This document shows, in pieces, positions 1 through 7,141 of a stretch of DNA of 64,000 nucleotides. The first letter of the stretch is position 1. The number at the start of each line of letters is the position of its first letter. Under the pieces are notes generated by a model that was given only the letters and a program-made list of their open reading frames with translations, had not been told where the DNA came from and searched no databases. The translations under genes and the position numbers were made by a program. Source of the stretch: Flavivirga amylovorans (GTDB lineage: Bacteria; Bacteroidota; Bacteroidia; Flavobacteriales; Flavobacteriaceae); assembly GCF_030540875.1 (NCBI RefSeq), contig NZ_JAUOEM010000001.1, forward strand, positions 868,001-932,000, given 5' to 3'.

Positions 1-1
1 T

Positions 2-481
2 ATAGATTATTTATTAAAGCCTATTGATGAAGAGGATTTAGCTATTGCAGTAAAAAAATATGAAGAACGCGCTCCTCAAAAACAGGTTGTGACTTTAGAT
101 TTTGATGATATTAAAAAACTGTTAATCAATCCTATAGATAGAGAATATAAAAAACGCTTTTCAGTAAAAGTAGGGCAGCATTTAAAGCTTATTAATATTG
201 ATGATATTGAGTGTTTTTACAGCGAAAATAAAGGCACATACTTATATACAACCGAAGGTAGAAACTATCTTTTAGATACTACGTTGGAACATTTGGAAGA
301 TGAGTTGGAACCTCAAACGTTTTATCGTATTAATCGAAAATTCTTTGTAAACATCCATGCTATAAAAGATATGGTGAGCTATACTAATTCGCGTTTGCAA
401 ATAAAATTGAAGATGTATAACGAACAAGACGTTATAGTTGCTCGTGAACGTGTTAAGGATTTTAAGGCTTGGTTAGAGTAG
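2..481 (+). CDS. LytTR-family response regulator, C-terminal part (5' truncated by window edge)
   Basis: The reading frame is already open at base 2, so the gene starts outside the window. The first codons read IDYLLKPIDEED, the end of a response-regulator receiver domain with the conserved lysine-proline after beta strand 5. From about base 150 the protein is a LytTR DNA-binding domain (KVGQHLKLINIDDIECF, then the YRINRKFFVN strand), ending at a TAG. LytTR regulators bind direct repeats in promoters after phosphorylation by a membrane histidine kinase; in Bacteroidota the kinase gene usually lies just upstream, which cannot be seen here. An internal ATG at 89 would give only the LytTR part and is unlikely to be the true start because the upstream frame encodes receiver sequence. 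Confidence 0.9.
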   Translation: MDYLLKPIDEEDLAIAVKKYEERAPQKQVVTLDFDDIKKLLINPIDREYKKRFSVKVGQHLKLINIDDIECFYSENKGTYLYTTEGRNYLLDTTLEHLEDELEPQTFYRINRKFFVNIHAIKDMVSYTNSRLQIKLKMYNEQDVIVARERVKDFKAWLE

Positions 482-493
482 GGAGGTACTCAC

Positions 494-1096
494 TTATTTT
501 TCTTGATATTCTGGGCAATCTAAACGAATGTCATCACTCAATAATTCTTTTTCCAGTAAATTACAATAACTAGTACTGTTGCTTTTTTTATAAAATTTGC
601 AACCAAAACAAATACGTTGTACTTTAAGAATTCCATTTCGGTTTAGCTTATATATTAATTCACTTAATGTTTTAAAAACACTTTCCAGGTCTACTTGGTT
701 AAAATTTTCTATTTGTGTTTTAAGAGGATTGGCCAAATCGTTGGTTTGAGAAACTATTTTTTTGCCTAAAGCTGATAGCTGTATTGTATAGCTACGACTG
801 TCTGATGATGAATAGTCCTTGATAATAGTTTTTTTCTTATCTAAAACTTTTATAGCATCACTTATTGTTGGCTTCGTGAGATTAAACTCTTTTGCTAAAT
901 GGCTAACGTTGCATAATTCATCTTTGTGATAAGCTATAAAAATCAATATTTGAATTTGAATAGGGCTTAAGCCAACTAATTTTGCCTTCTCCCAAAGAAG
1001 AATTTTAAAGATTTCAGAAATTCGTTCAAAACCAACAACTATTTTACTGGAAATTTCGTTTTGTTGTTGATTTGGGTCAAAAGCACTTTCATCCAT
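494..1096 (-). CDS. MarR-family transcriptional regulator with C-terminal cysteine cluster
   Basis: A 200-residue protein with a MarR winged helix: helix-turn-helix region around residues 60-95 (VSHLAKEFNLTKPTISDAIK) followed by the wing (SSSDSRSYTIQLSALGKK). After the usual dimerisation helices it carries a tail of about 40 residues with four cysteines, CFGC, then SYC, then DCPEY. This looks like a metal or iron-sulfur site, or a redox switch. MarR proteins normally repress neighbouring genes and their own. The promoter just upstream (TAACTTTG at 1128-1135) is overlapped by a palindrome shared with the next two genes. That the regulator senses redox or metal is inference; the fold assignment is firm. 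Confidence 0.88.
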   Translation of the reverse strand: MDESAFDPNQQQNEISSKIVVGFERISEIFKILLWEKAKLVGLSPIQIQILIFIAYHKDELCNVSHLAKEFNLTKPTISDAIKVLDKKKTIIKDYSSSDSRSYTIQLSALGKKIVSQTNDLANPLKTQIENFNQVDLESVFKTLSELIYKLNRNGILKVQRICFGCKFYKKSNSTSYCNLLEKELLSDDIRLDCPEYQEK

Positions 1097-1127
1097 AATA
1101 AAGCCTGTCGATTATTTGTTTAATAGG

Positions 1128-1145
1128 CAAAGTTAGTAATCCTAA
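1128..1145 (-). promoter_or_regulatory. Promoter -7 element and overlapping operator of the MarR gene
   Basis: Read on the minus strand, TAACTTTG (1128-1135) fits the Bacteroidota -7 consensus TAnnTTTG. It is overlapped by TTAGTAATCCTAA (1133-1145), one mismatch from the perfect palindrome TTAGGAATCCTAA at 1451-1463. The placement suggests autorepression by the MarR protein. Confidence 0.6.
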
Positions 1146-1150
1146 TTAAA

Positions 1151-1414
1151 TTAACTACAATTTTCCATTTCTATAATGGCATAGCCTTTTTCGGTAACAG
1201 CAGCAATTATTTCATCTGTTGCCTGTTCAATATGACAAAAACGACATTCATTTACAGTTAATTCTTTAACTTTAAAAGGTTTACTTTCAAGATAATGTGT
1301 ACCATATTTAAATATGACTTGTTCATCAGTTAAACTATCTGGTACTAAAATGTCGAAATGCATAATAGTTCCATCTTCTTTTTTTACATAAGTGTCCCAA
1401 ACTGAAATCTTCAT
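1151..1414 (-). CDS. DUF2024 family protein
   Basis: An 87-residue cytoplasmic protein starting MKISVWDTYVKKEDGTIMHF, the characteristic opening of the DUF2024 family, whose biochemical function is not known. The middle keeps the YGTHYLESK segment, followed by a CxxC-like NECRFCHIEQ. It has full family length and no signal peptide. It lies between the MarR regulator and the glutaredoxin-like gene, all on the same strand. It has its own upstream operator copy (1428-1470), so it is probably transcribed separately but co-regulated. A role linked to thiol or metal chemistry is inferred from the neighbours and the cysteine pair only. Confidence 0.85.
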   Translation of the reverse strand: MKISVWDTYVKKEDGTIMHFDILVPDSLTDEQVIFKYGTHYLESKPFKVKELTVNECRFCHIEQATDEIIAAVTEKGYAIIEMENCS

Positions 1415-1427
1415 TTAAAATTGTTTT

Positions 1428-1470
1428 TATATAGTTAGGATTCTTTTAAATTAGGAATCCTAACTATATA
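1428..1470 (-). promoter_or_regulatory. Paired operator: 16-bp inverted repeat upstream of the DUF2024 gene
   Basis: TATATAGTTAGGATTC (1428-1443) and its exact reverse complement (1455-1470) face each other across 11 bases. The right half contains the perfect palindrome TTAGGAATCCTAA (1451-1463) and the left half a degraded copy (1435-1447). It sits 14-56 bases upstream of the DUF2024 start codon, where a repressor would act. The same motif recurs at 1133-1145 and 1759-1771. Confidence 0.7.
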
Positions 1471-1479
1471 TATTAAAAA

Positions 1480-1713
1480 TTAGCCTTTTACATCGCTCAT
1501 TGAAGCTCCAAAATTTATATGCAATGTGTTACCATTTGGGGTAACTAGTGCTGGTACAGATTTAACGCCAGCATTTTCAGCTTCTTTAATCCTTGCTTTG
1601 TTTTCTCCAATGTTAACTATTTCAACATTTTCAGCTCCTACTAAATTAATAATGTCATGTTCTGCACTTACACAAACAGAACATCCTGCGTGATAAAAAA
1701 TTGATTTACTCAT
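1480..1713 (-). CDS. Glutaredoxin/thioredoxin-fold protein (CSVC active site)
   Basis: A small thioredoxin-fold protein of about 77 residues. It opens MSKSIFYHAGCSVC, so the redox motif is CxxC directly after the first beta strand, and it has the cis-proline strand SVPALV as in glutaredoxins. A longer frame begins at 1752, but the ATG at 1713 places the first beta strand at the N-terminus and has an A-rich leader, so it is preferred. The protein should act as a cytosolic thiol-disulfide oxidoreductase. Its promoter carries the palindrome shared with the MarR and DUF2024 genes. Confidence 0.85.
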   Translation of the reverse strand: MSKSIFYHAGCSVCVSAEHDIINLVGAENVEIVNIGENKARIKEAENAGVKSVPALVTPNGNTLHINFGASMSDVKG

Positions 1714-1749
1714 TTGTTTATTTTTAGAGTTTATTGCAAAATTGCTTTG

Positions 1750-1771
1750 CAAATATAGTAAGGAATCCTAA
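1750..1771 (-). promoter_or_regulatory. Promoter -7 box with adjacent operator for the glutaredoxin-like gene
   Basis: On the minus strand TATATTTG (1750-1757) is a perfect -7 element. The palindrome TAAGGAATCCTAA (1759-1771, one mismatch from the consensus) lies immediately upstream, inside the -33/-7 spacer. Binding there would block RNA polymerase, matching a MarR-type repression site. Confidence 0.65.
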
Positions 1772-1890
1772 CTAATTAAAATAATTCATGGTTTTTTATT
1801 AATATTATTGTGTCTTTTAGATTGAAATGTGACCTAATGTATTGTTAACAATAAGTTTATAGCGTTTTAATTTTCTATAAAATTTTTTCG

Positions 1891-1907
1891 TAGATTATTT
1901 TAATCTA
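1891..1907. promoter_or_regulatory. Palindrome upstream of the SDR gene, possible operator
   Basis: TAGATTA and TAATCTA are perfect 7-bp arms separated by TTT, about 85 bases before the SDR start. A second perfect palindrome, ATTGTTAACAAT, lies at 1841-1852. Either could bind the AraC regulator encoded downstream. There is no direct proof, and AT-rich DNA makes short palindromes common. Confidence 0.3.
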
Positions 1908-1990
1908 TAATCTGGCTACAGTATTCTCGAATTTGACTACAAATGGTTTTTTGTTTATACTGAACTTTGTTGAAACAAAAATTATTAAAA

Positions 1991-2752
1991 ATGAAACAAA
2001 GTAAAATTGCATTGGTAACAGGAGGTAGTAGAGGTTTAGGTAGAGATATGGCTATAAATATATCTAAAAAGGGCATTGATGTTATTATTACCTATAAAAC
2101 CAATAAGGAATCGGCAGACAAGGTTGTTCGTGAGATTGAAAGACATGGTCAAAAAGCAAAAGCTTTTCAATTAGATACGAGTAATACAAAAGTGTTTGAA
2201 GATTTTTTTAATCGAGTATCTTCATACTTGACTAGCGAATATGGAAGTCCAAATTTTGATTTTATAATAAACAATGCTGGTACTGGATTGAACCAGCTCA
2301 TTATTGATACGAGCGAAGATCAATTTGATGAGATGTTAAATATTCATTTTAAAGGGGTATATTTCTTAACGCAAAAAGGGTTGCCATATATTAATGATAA
2401 AGGTCGCATTATTAATATATCGTCAGGTTTAACAAGGTTTTCTTTTCCTGGTTCATCGGTTTATGCTTGTATGAAAGGGGCTGTTGAAGTTTTTACCAGA
2501 TATCTGGCAAAAGAATTAGGATCTAGAAAGATTACCTCTAATGTTATTGCTCCAGGAGCTATTGCTACAGATTTTGGAGGAGGAACAAACAGAGATAATC
2601 AAGAAAAAAGACAAATTATTGCTAATATTACAGCTTTAGGTAAGGTTGGGGAAGCCGAAGATATTGGCGGCGTTGTGGCTTTCCTTTGTACAGAAGAAGC
2701 ACAATGGGTTAATGGACAGCGTATCGAAGTTTCTGGAGGTATGTTGTTATAA
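1991..2752 (+). CDS. SDR-family NAD(P)-dependent oxidoreductase
   Basis: A classical short-chain dehydrogenase/reductase of about 253 residues. The cofactor site TGGSRGLG lies at the N-terminus, NNAG follows near residue 90, the catalytic serine is in NISSG, the YACMK motif gives the catalytic Tyr and Lys, and the C-terminal strand ends EVSGGMLL as in FabG-like enzymes. A TTG at 1967 would add eight residues; the ATG at 1991 puts the first strand (KIALVTGG) at the usual distance. The substrate cannot be told from sequence. It is followed 15 bases later by an AraC-type gene on the same strand, so the two probably form an operon with the regulator controlling it. Confidence 0.92.
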   Translation: MKQSKIALVTGGSRGLGRDMAINISKKGIDVIITYKTNKESADKVVREIERHGQKAKAFQLDTSNTKVFEDFFNRVSSYLTSEYGSPNFDFIINNAGTGLNQLIIDTSEDQFDEMLNIHFKGVYFLTQKGLPYINDKGRIINISSGLTRFSFPGSSVYACMKGAVEVFTRYLAKELGSRKITSNVIAPGAIATDFGGGTNRDNQEKRQIIANITALGKVGEAEDIGGVVAFLCTEEAQWVNGQRIEVSGGMLL

Positions 2753-2767
2753 ATTCAAAAAGTATAA

Positions 2768-3682
2768 ATGAAAAACAAGATCCGTAAGATTGAAACCATA
2801 AGTGATTTTCATAAAATCAGGGGATTGTCTAGTCCACTACACCCTTTAGTCAGTTTAGTTGATTATGGTCTTTCTAAAATACTACCTGAGCATATTGGCG
2901 AACATTGGAATTTTGATTTTTACTCTATTGGTGTAAAAAGAAATGTGGGAACTATTAGATACGGTCAACAAAAATATGATTTTGATGAGGGCTTGATGTC
3001 TTTTATATCACCAGGGCAAATATTGAGTATTGAACCTAATACTAAAGCCAATTTGAAACCATCAGGTTGGCTACTTCTTATACATCCAGATTTTTTTTGG
3101 AATTCTTCGCTTTCAAAAACAATTAAGCAATATGATTTTTTTGATTACTCTATAAATGAAGCCCTTTTTATGTCTGAAAAAGAAGAAGCCGTTATTGAGG
3201 GTATTTTCCAAAACATTAAGCAGGAAATAGAAAATAATATTGACAATTTTAGTCAGAATATTATCATAGCACAAATTGAGTTATTACTCAATTATGCCCA
3301 ACGATTTTATCAACGTCAATTCATTACTAGGAAAAAAACCAGTCATTATAAATTAAATGACGTTGAAGCATTACTTAATGAGTATTTTAATGGTGAAGAG
3401 GTTATAAATAAAGGTTTGCCAACGGTTCAATACATTGCTAATACCTTAAATATGTCTCCTGGTTATTTAAGTAGTTTACTCAAAAGTTTAACGGGGCAAA
3501 CGACACAACAACATATACACGATAAATTAATAGAAAAAGCAAAAGAAAAATTATCGACTACAAATTTATCAGTTAGTGAAATTGCTTATGAGTTGGGATT
3601 TGAACATTCTCAATCTTTCAGTAAATTATTTAAAACGAAAACCAATGTTTCACCTTTAAAGTTTCGAGCTTCATTTAATTGA
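2768..3682 (+). CDS. AraC-family transcriptional regulator
   Basis: A 304-residue protein with an N-terminal ligand-binding (cupin-like) half and a C-terminal AraC double helix-turn-helix from about residue 210 to the end. The segments VQYIANTLNMSPGYLSSLLK and VSEIAYELGFEHSQSFSKLF match the two helices that read DNA. It follows the SDR gene by 15 bases. This arrangement (oxidoreductase plus AraC) is common in Flavobacteriaceae, where the regulator usually activates the adjacent enzyme in response to a small molecule. The ligand is unknown. Confidence 0.92.
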   Translation: MKNKIRKIETISDFHKIRGLSSPLHPLVSLVDYGLSKILPEHIGEHWNFDFYSIGVKRNVGTIRYGQQKYDFDEGLMSFISPGQILSIEPNTKANLKPSGWLLLIHPDFFWNSSLSKTIKQYDFFDYSINEALFMSEKEEAVIEGIFQNIKQEIENNIDNFSQNIIIAQIELLLNYAQRFYQRQFITRKKTSHYKLNDVEALLNEYFNGEEVINKGLPTVQYIANTLNMSPGYLSSLLKSLTGQTTQQHIHDKLIEKAKEKLSTTNLSVSEIAYELGFEHSQSFSKLFKTKTNVSPLKFRASFN

Positions 3683-4027
3683 GTTAAATAACGTTAGTTT
3701 GAAATATTATAAATTGATAATCAAGTTCTTAAAAGGTTTTAAAGAAGAAATCTAAAGGAGAGCAGTCGAAGGGCTCATGTTTCGCTCCGTCAATGGTAAA
3801 TAGTTGTATTTCATTGGATTATATAAGATGTTTTTAATAAAGTTTACGTCGACTCAGGTTAAATAAAAACTGAACTGAAAGCCATTTTGCTACCTCGAAT
3901 GCTCTTCTTTACTAAAAGGCTTGTAAGGGTTGGCTGCAGGAGTAGGAAAGAAAGTAGGGTCAAAACTATCTAATACCACTACGGTAGATGTGTTAAGGTC
4001 TATTTGTAAACGATATTCTTCAATAAG
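3683..4027. other. 345-base gap holding an orphan coding tail; otherwise no gene
   Basis: The left part (3683-3889) shows no credible reading frame. It includes the phrase GAGCAGTCGAAGG (3758-3771 area) of the kind seen in dispersed intergenic repeats of this family. The right part (3890-4027) is an open stretch continuing the minus-strand gene at 4028-4714 beyond its stop codon; see the separate entry. Confidence 0.5.
3890..4027 (-). pseudogene. In-frame tail of the metallopeptidase-like gene beyond its TAA stop
   Basis: Immediately after the TAA at 4028-4030 the same frame stays open for 45 codons (starting LIEEYRLQIDLNTS, ending PFSKEEHSR) up to a TAG at 3890-3892. The upstream protein ends with HEKRH plus 20 residues. 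In HExxH peptidases a third ligand, usually Glu or Asp, comes about 20-30 residues later, and the tail supplies EEYRLQ at that distance. The simplest reading is that the TAA is a nonsense mutation (or sequencing error) in a once longer gene spanning 3890-4714. Chance openness of 45 codons in AT-rich DNA is possible but less likely given the content. Confidence 0.55.
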
Positions 4028-4714
4028 TTAATTGAAGTATTTAGAATCTATGAGCTCATGATCCATTTTTTGGATCACCATGTTATATACATGTCTTTTT
4101 TCATGACATGCTGTGATTGAAATAAGATAATTTTTAGTTAATTCCGATATTCCTTTTGAAGAGAAGTATTTAATGTCTTCTATCTTACTTGTAAGTAATA
4201 AATTATTTATTTTTTCTAGTATTATATCGTGATCTTTTAAAAGTATGTGGTGAGAATAGGAGTTTTGCAAACGATAAAGGTGCATTACTAAATCTGTATA
4301 TTTTATTTTACGACCTACTTCAAACTCAATACCGCCATCTGGTGTTCTTATAACAGAGGGATCTTCCCATCCTATACCAATATTTGCAATCACAGAATTG
4401 AGCTCACCTTGCTTGTAAGCCCCAGGATTAATTAAAAAAGTAATTTCATTATAAGTATAATAGTCTTTTTTAGAAAGGATTCTATTTTTGAGACGAACAC
4501 TTGTTAATTGATCAAGAGGAAACCCATTGTTTCTTAGTTTTTTAGCAATTTTAGTAATAAAGTCTTGTTCTAAAACAGTGTATTCTGAAATTGCAGGGTT
4601 CAAACCTCTAACGATATTCATAGGTGCGTTTTTTTGATAGTTTTTTCCACTAAAGAAAAGCATAAAAATAAAAAATACAGGTATTAATCTAAATGAGTTC
4701 AATATGCATTTCAT
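4028..4714 (-). CDS. Secreted protein with C-terminal HExxH motif, probably truncated metallopeptidase
   Basis: A 228-residue protein. The N-terminus (RLIPVFFIFMLFFSG) is a signal peptide or membrane anchor, so the rest is probably periplasmic or surface exposed. No family is recognised across the body. Near the C-terminus the sequence ACHEKRHVYN gives HExxH at residues 204-208, the zinc-binding motif of gluzincin-type peptidases, but the protein stops 20 residues later, before a third ligand would be expected. The same frame continues after the stop with protein-like sequence, so the gene is likely broken. It sits alone between the AraC gene and a methyltransferase. Confidence 0.6.
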   Translation of the reverse strand: MKCILNSFRLIPVFFIFMLFFSGKNYQKNAPMNIVRGLNPAISEYTVLEQDFITKIAKKLRNNGFPLDQLTSVRLKNRILSKKDYYTYNEITFLINPGAYKQGELNSVIANIGIGWEDPSVIRTPDGGIEFEVGRKIKYTDLVMHLYRLQNSYSHHILLKDHDIILEKINNLLLTSKIEDIKYFSSKGISELTKNYLISITACHEKRHVYNMVIQKMDHELIDSKYFN

Positions 4715-4748
4715 AAGATCTTTAAAGTATTTATACTGTATACAGTAA

Positions 4749-5621
4749 TTATTTTTTTCTTAGCCACAGATTTCCACCAGTACATTTATAAGTTAGTGGC
4801 ATATTCTTAAACGCGTCTTTAAAGTGTTCATGAATATAATGCGAAAAAAGTAATATCTCAAAATCATTATTATAACTCAAAAATGCTCTTAAAAGATAAT
4901 CTTCATTCCAATTTCGGCCTCTTGTAATCCATTCTTTTGGATACTCAAAAGGATAAAAAACATCATGAAAGTGAATTATGACACCAGATTTTAAGCTGGG
5001 TAAAATGTTGAAAAGCTCAAAATTTACGTCACTACCTGCTTTTGAGACGTGGCTACTATCTATAAACAAAATGTCATTTACTTCTAACTCGTTAAATACT
5101 TCAATAGGTACCTTTTGAACCTTACTTTTATAAATTTTACACGAGTTTTTATCATGGTCTTTTAAAAGGCTATTCAGTAATTTTGGATACGGTTCAATGA
5201 AAGTATAATTTGTATCCATTTTAAAGATGTCTTTTGTATCAAGCATTAATGCAGATGAGAATCCTGAACCAATTTCTATAACATTTTTAGGGTTAAAATG
5301 CCTAATAAATGAATAGAGCATGATCGCATCAGTATATCCATAAGAGTTATTGCCGAGACAGTATCTTTTTTCAGGAGATGCTTCTTCTTCAAAGGGCATC
5401 TCATCATAATATTTTTCAAATTCCTTTATTAAGGAAATCTGTTTTTCAGAATTTAAATTGATTCCAGGTAATGTTTTATTCTCAGCTTCTTCCCATATAT
5501 GCTCTTCGAGTTCTAAAAATTCTTTTTTAGAGATGATTGGGGAGTAAAAATGCCCTAGAGGGTAACGATTAAGTGGCTTATACTTTATACTCTTAATTAG
5601 TAAATAAATTTGATTTATCAT
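4749..5621 (-). CDS. Class I SAM-dependent methyltransferase (Methyltransf_24-like)
   Basis: A 290-residue cytoplasmic protein with a Rossmann-type SAM-binding motif NVIEIGSGFSSALML at about residues 113-127. It is followed by DILFIDSSHVSKAGSD (motif with the acidic residue and His) and the IIHFHDVFYP strand, typical of the Methyltransf_24 group seen in surface glycan clusters. The acceptor is unknown. It lies downstream of lpxD on the same strand, separated by 129 bases, which may reflect a lipopolysaccharide or glycan context. A run of eight G bases (5675-5682, C on the coding strand) lies 54 bases upstream of its start and could vary in length. Confidence 0.8.
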   Translation of the reverse strand: MINQIYLLIKSIKYKPLNRYPLGHFYSPIISKKEFLELEEHIWEEAENKTLPGINLNSEKQISLIKEFEKYYDEMPFEEEASPEKRYCLGNNSYGYTDAIMLYSFIRHFNPKNVIEIGSGFSSALMLDTKDIFKMDTNYTFIEPYPKLLNSLLKDHDKNSCKIYKSKVQKVPIEVFNELEVNDILFIDSSHVSKAGSDVNFELFNILPSLKSGVIIHFHDVFYPFEYPKEWITRGRNWNEDYLLRAFLSYNNDFEILLFSHYIHEHFKDAFKNMPLTYKCTGGNLWLRKK

Positions 5622-5750
5622 TTATAACGCTTTTTAAATTACCTTTATTCTTAGTTGCTGTCAATAATTGATAAGGGGGGGGATGGAATACTTCTTATAT
5701 AGAATATAACATTGTATAATCTATTTTCAGTAGATATAAAAGTATTAAAG

Positions 5751-6743
5751 TCACTTTTTGGCTAGCCTACGCATAGCTACCCATTGCTTCAACATGTCTC
5801 TGGCATCTTGCGCAGGATACCCTAAAACGGTTTCTCCTGCTTTTACATTATTCATAACACCAGAACCAGCTCCAACGGTAGCTCCAGATTCTATAGTAGT
5901 ATGATCTTTGATAGAAGCGCTACCTCCAATAATAACGCCGTCTCCTAAAGTTACAGAACCAGCAAGTCCGCTATGTCCAGCCATGATGCAAAAACGTCCC
6001 ATAACACTATTATGGGCTATTTGTACTAGGTTATCTATTTTACAACCATCACCAACAATGGTTGCACTAAATTTAGCACGGTCTACACAGGAATTTGCGC
6101 CAATTTCAACATAATGGCCTATAATAACATTTCCAATTTGTGGTATTTTAACAAGACCGTGACCGTCGTCACTTGGGCGGTATCCAAAACCATCTGCACC
6201 AATACTTACATTAGTGTGGAAAATACAATGACTCCCTATAATACAACGTTCTCTGATAACTGTTCCAGACCAAGCAATGGTATTGTTTCCAATTGTTGTT
6301 TCGTCAAAAACACAAACATTAGGGTATAAAATAACACCGTCTCCAAGTTCTACATTTTTACCCACATAGCAATTGGCTCCTATTTTACAGCCTTCACCTA
6401 TTTTAGCGGTTTCATGAATAACTGCTGTGGGGTGAATATCTGTTTCAAATTCTGGGGCTGGTGGATTAAAGAGCTCTAAAATTTTTGCCATGGCTAAATC
6501 GGCATTTTTAACTTTAATTAATGCGCGATTATCTCCAGGCTCTACATTTAGGTTATCGTTTACTACAGCTGCACAGGCTTTTGAATCTGCCCAATGCTTG
6601 ACATATTTTGTGCTCCCTATAAAAGTTATATGATTACTATTGGCATTTTGTAGTTGTTCCGGACCTTCAATAGATTGTGTTGTGTTTCCTATTAATTTGC
6701 CTTTTAAAATGTCATTAATTTCTTTTATAGTGTAAGAGGTCAT
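5751..6743 (-). CDS. lpxD: UDP-3-O-(3-hydroxyacyl)glucosamine N-acyltransferase
   Basis: A 330-residue enzyme that adds the N-linked hydroxyacyl chain to UDP-3-O-acylglucosamine in lipid A synthesis, acting at the cytoplasmic side of the inner membrane. The N-terminal uridine-binding domain covers about residues 1-100. The rest is a left-handed beta helix of hexapeptide repeats (IGEGCKIGANCYVGKNVELG and on), with the catalytic His in LVQIAHNSVMG and a short C-terminal helix (VAMRRLAKK). The length is typical. It stands away from the lpxC-fabZ/lpxA cluster; Bacteroidota often carry a second lpxD copy, so this may be either the main or the additional one. Confidence 0.93.
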   Translation of the reverse strand: MTSYTIKEINDILKGKLIGNTTQSIEGPEQLQNANSNHITFIGSTKYVKHWADSKACAAVVNDNLNVEPGDNRALIKVKNADLAMAKILELFNPPAPEFETDIHPTAVIHETAKIGEGCKIGANCYVGKNVELGDGVILYPNVCVFDETTIGNNTIAWSGTVIRERCIIGSHCIFHTNVSIGADGFGYRPSDDGHGLVKIPQIGNVIIGHYVEIGANSCVDRAKFSATIVGDGCKIDNLVQIAHNSVMGRFCIMAGHSGLAGSVTLGDGVIIGGSASIKDHTTIESGATVGAGSGVMNNVKAGETVLGYPAQDARDMLKQWVAMRRLAKK

Positions 6744-7141
6744 ACCTGTATTTTCTAGATTAATGGTTAGTAAGGTTGTAAATCTAACAGAAAAAAAATA
6801 AAATTCACCCTTTTTTTGAAATCATATACTTATGTAAAAGAAAATATCCGATAAAAGATAATACGCATTACCTTTTATCGGATACTGGATTAAGAACTAA
6901 AAAGTATATTTTATTACTCTTAATTTAAAAATATTTTAATAATGTTTTGATTCATTGAACTCATCTTGACTTTTTGTTTTTAACCGAACCCGCCTGCCGG
7001 ACGGGCAGGAATGAGATAAAATTTGTTCAGATGAGGCATTTTTTGCAAGGCATAGCAGTGCTAAGCATAAAAAAAATAACAAAATATAGGCAAATTTTAA
7101 CCATTTTTTAGGAAATAGAAAAAGTCAAGATGAGTTCATTA
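6744..7141. other. 398-base intergenic region, mostly filled by a MITE-like element
   Basis: There is no gene here. Bases 6744-6955 are AT-rich and include the lpxD promoter region. They also hold an inverted pair reading ATCCGATAAAAG and CTTTTATCGGAT around 6847-6883, which could be a transcription terminator or hairpin. Bases 6956-7138 form an element with 20-bp terminal inverted repeats, described separately. Confidence 0.5.
6956..7138. mobile_element. MITE-like element with perfect 20-bp terminal inverted repeats
   Basis: TGAACTCATCTTGACTTTTT at 6956-6975 is matched by its exact reverse complement at 7119-7138. The 143-base interior has no coding capacity for a transposase. It contains the GC-rich hairpin CCTGCCGGACGGGCAGG (about 6993-7009), unlike the AT-rich surroundings. 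Size, perfect ends and a non-coding interior fit a miniature inverted-repeat element mobilised in trans. No clear target-site duplication is visible. The right end stops 3 bases before the stop codon of the AhpD-like gene, so it may also act as that gene's terminator. Confidence 0.6.

Noticed and set aside
5908-6329. Two plus-strand ORFs inside lpxD
   Set aside because: They are antisense to conserved hexapeptide repeats and show no protein-family features.
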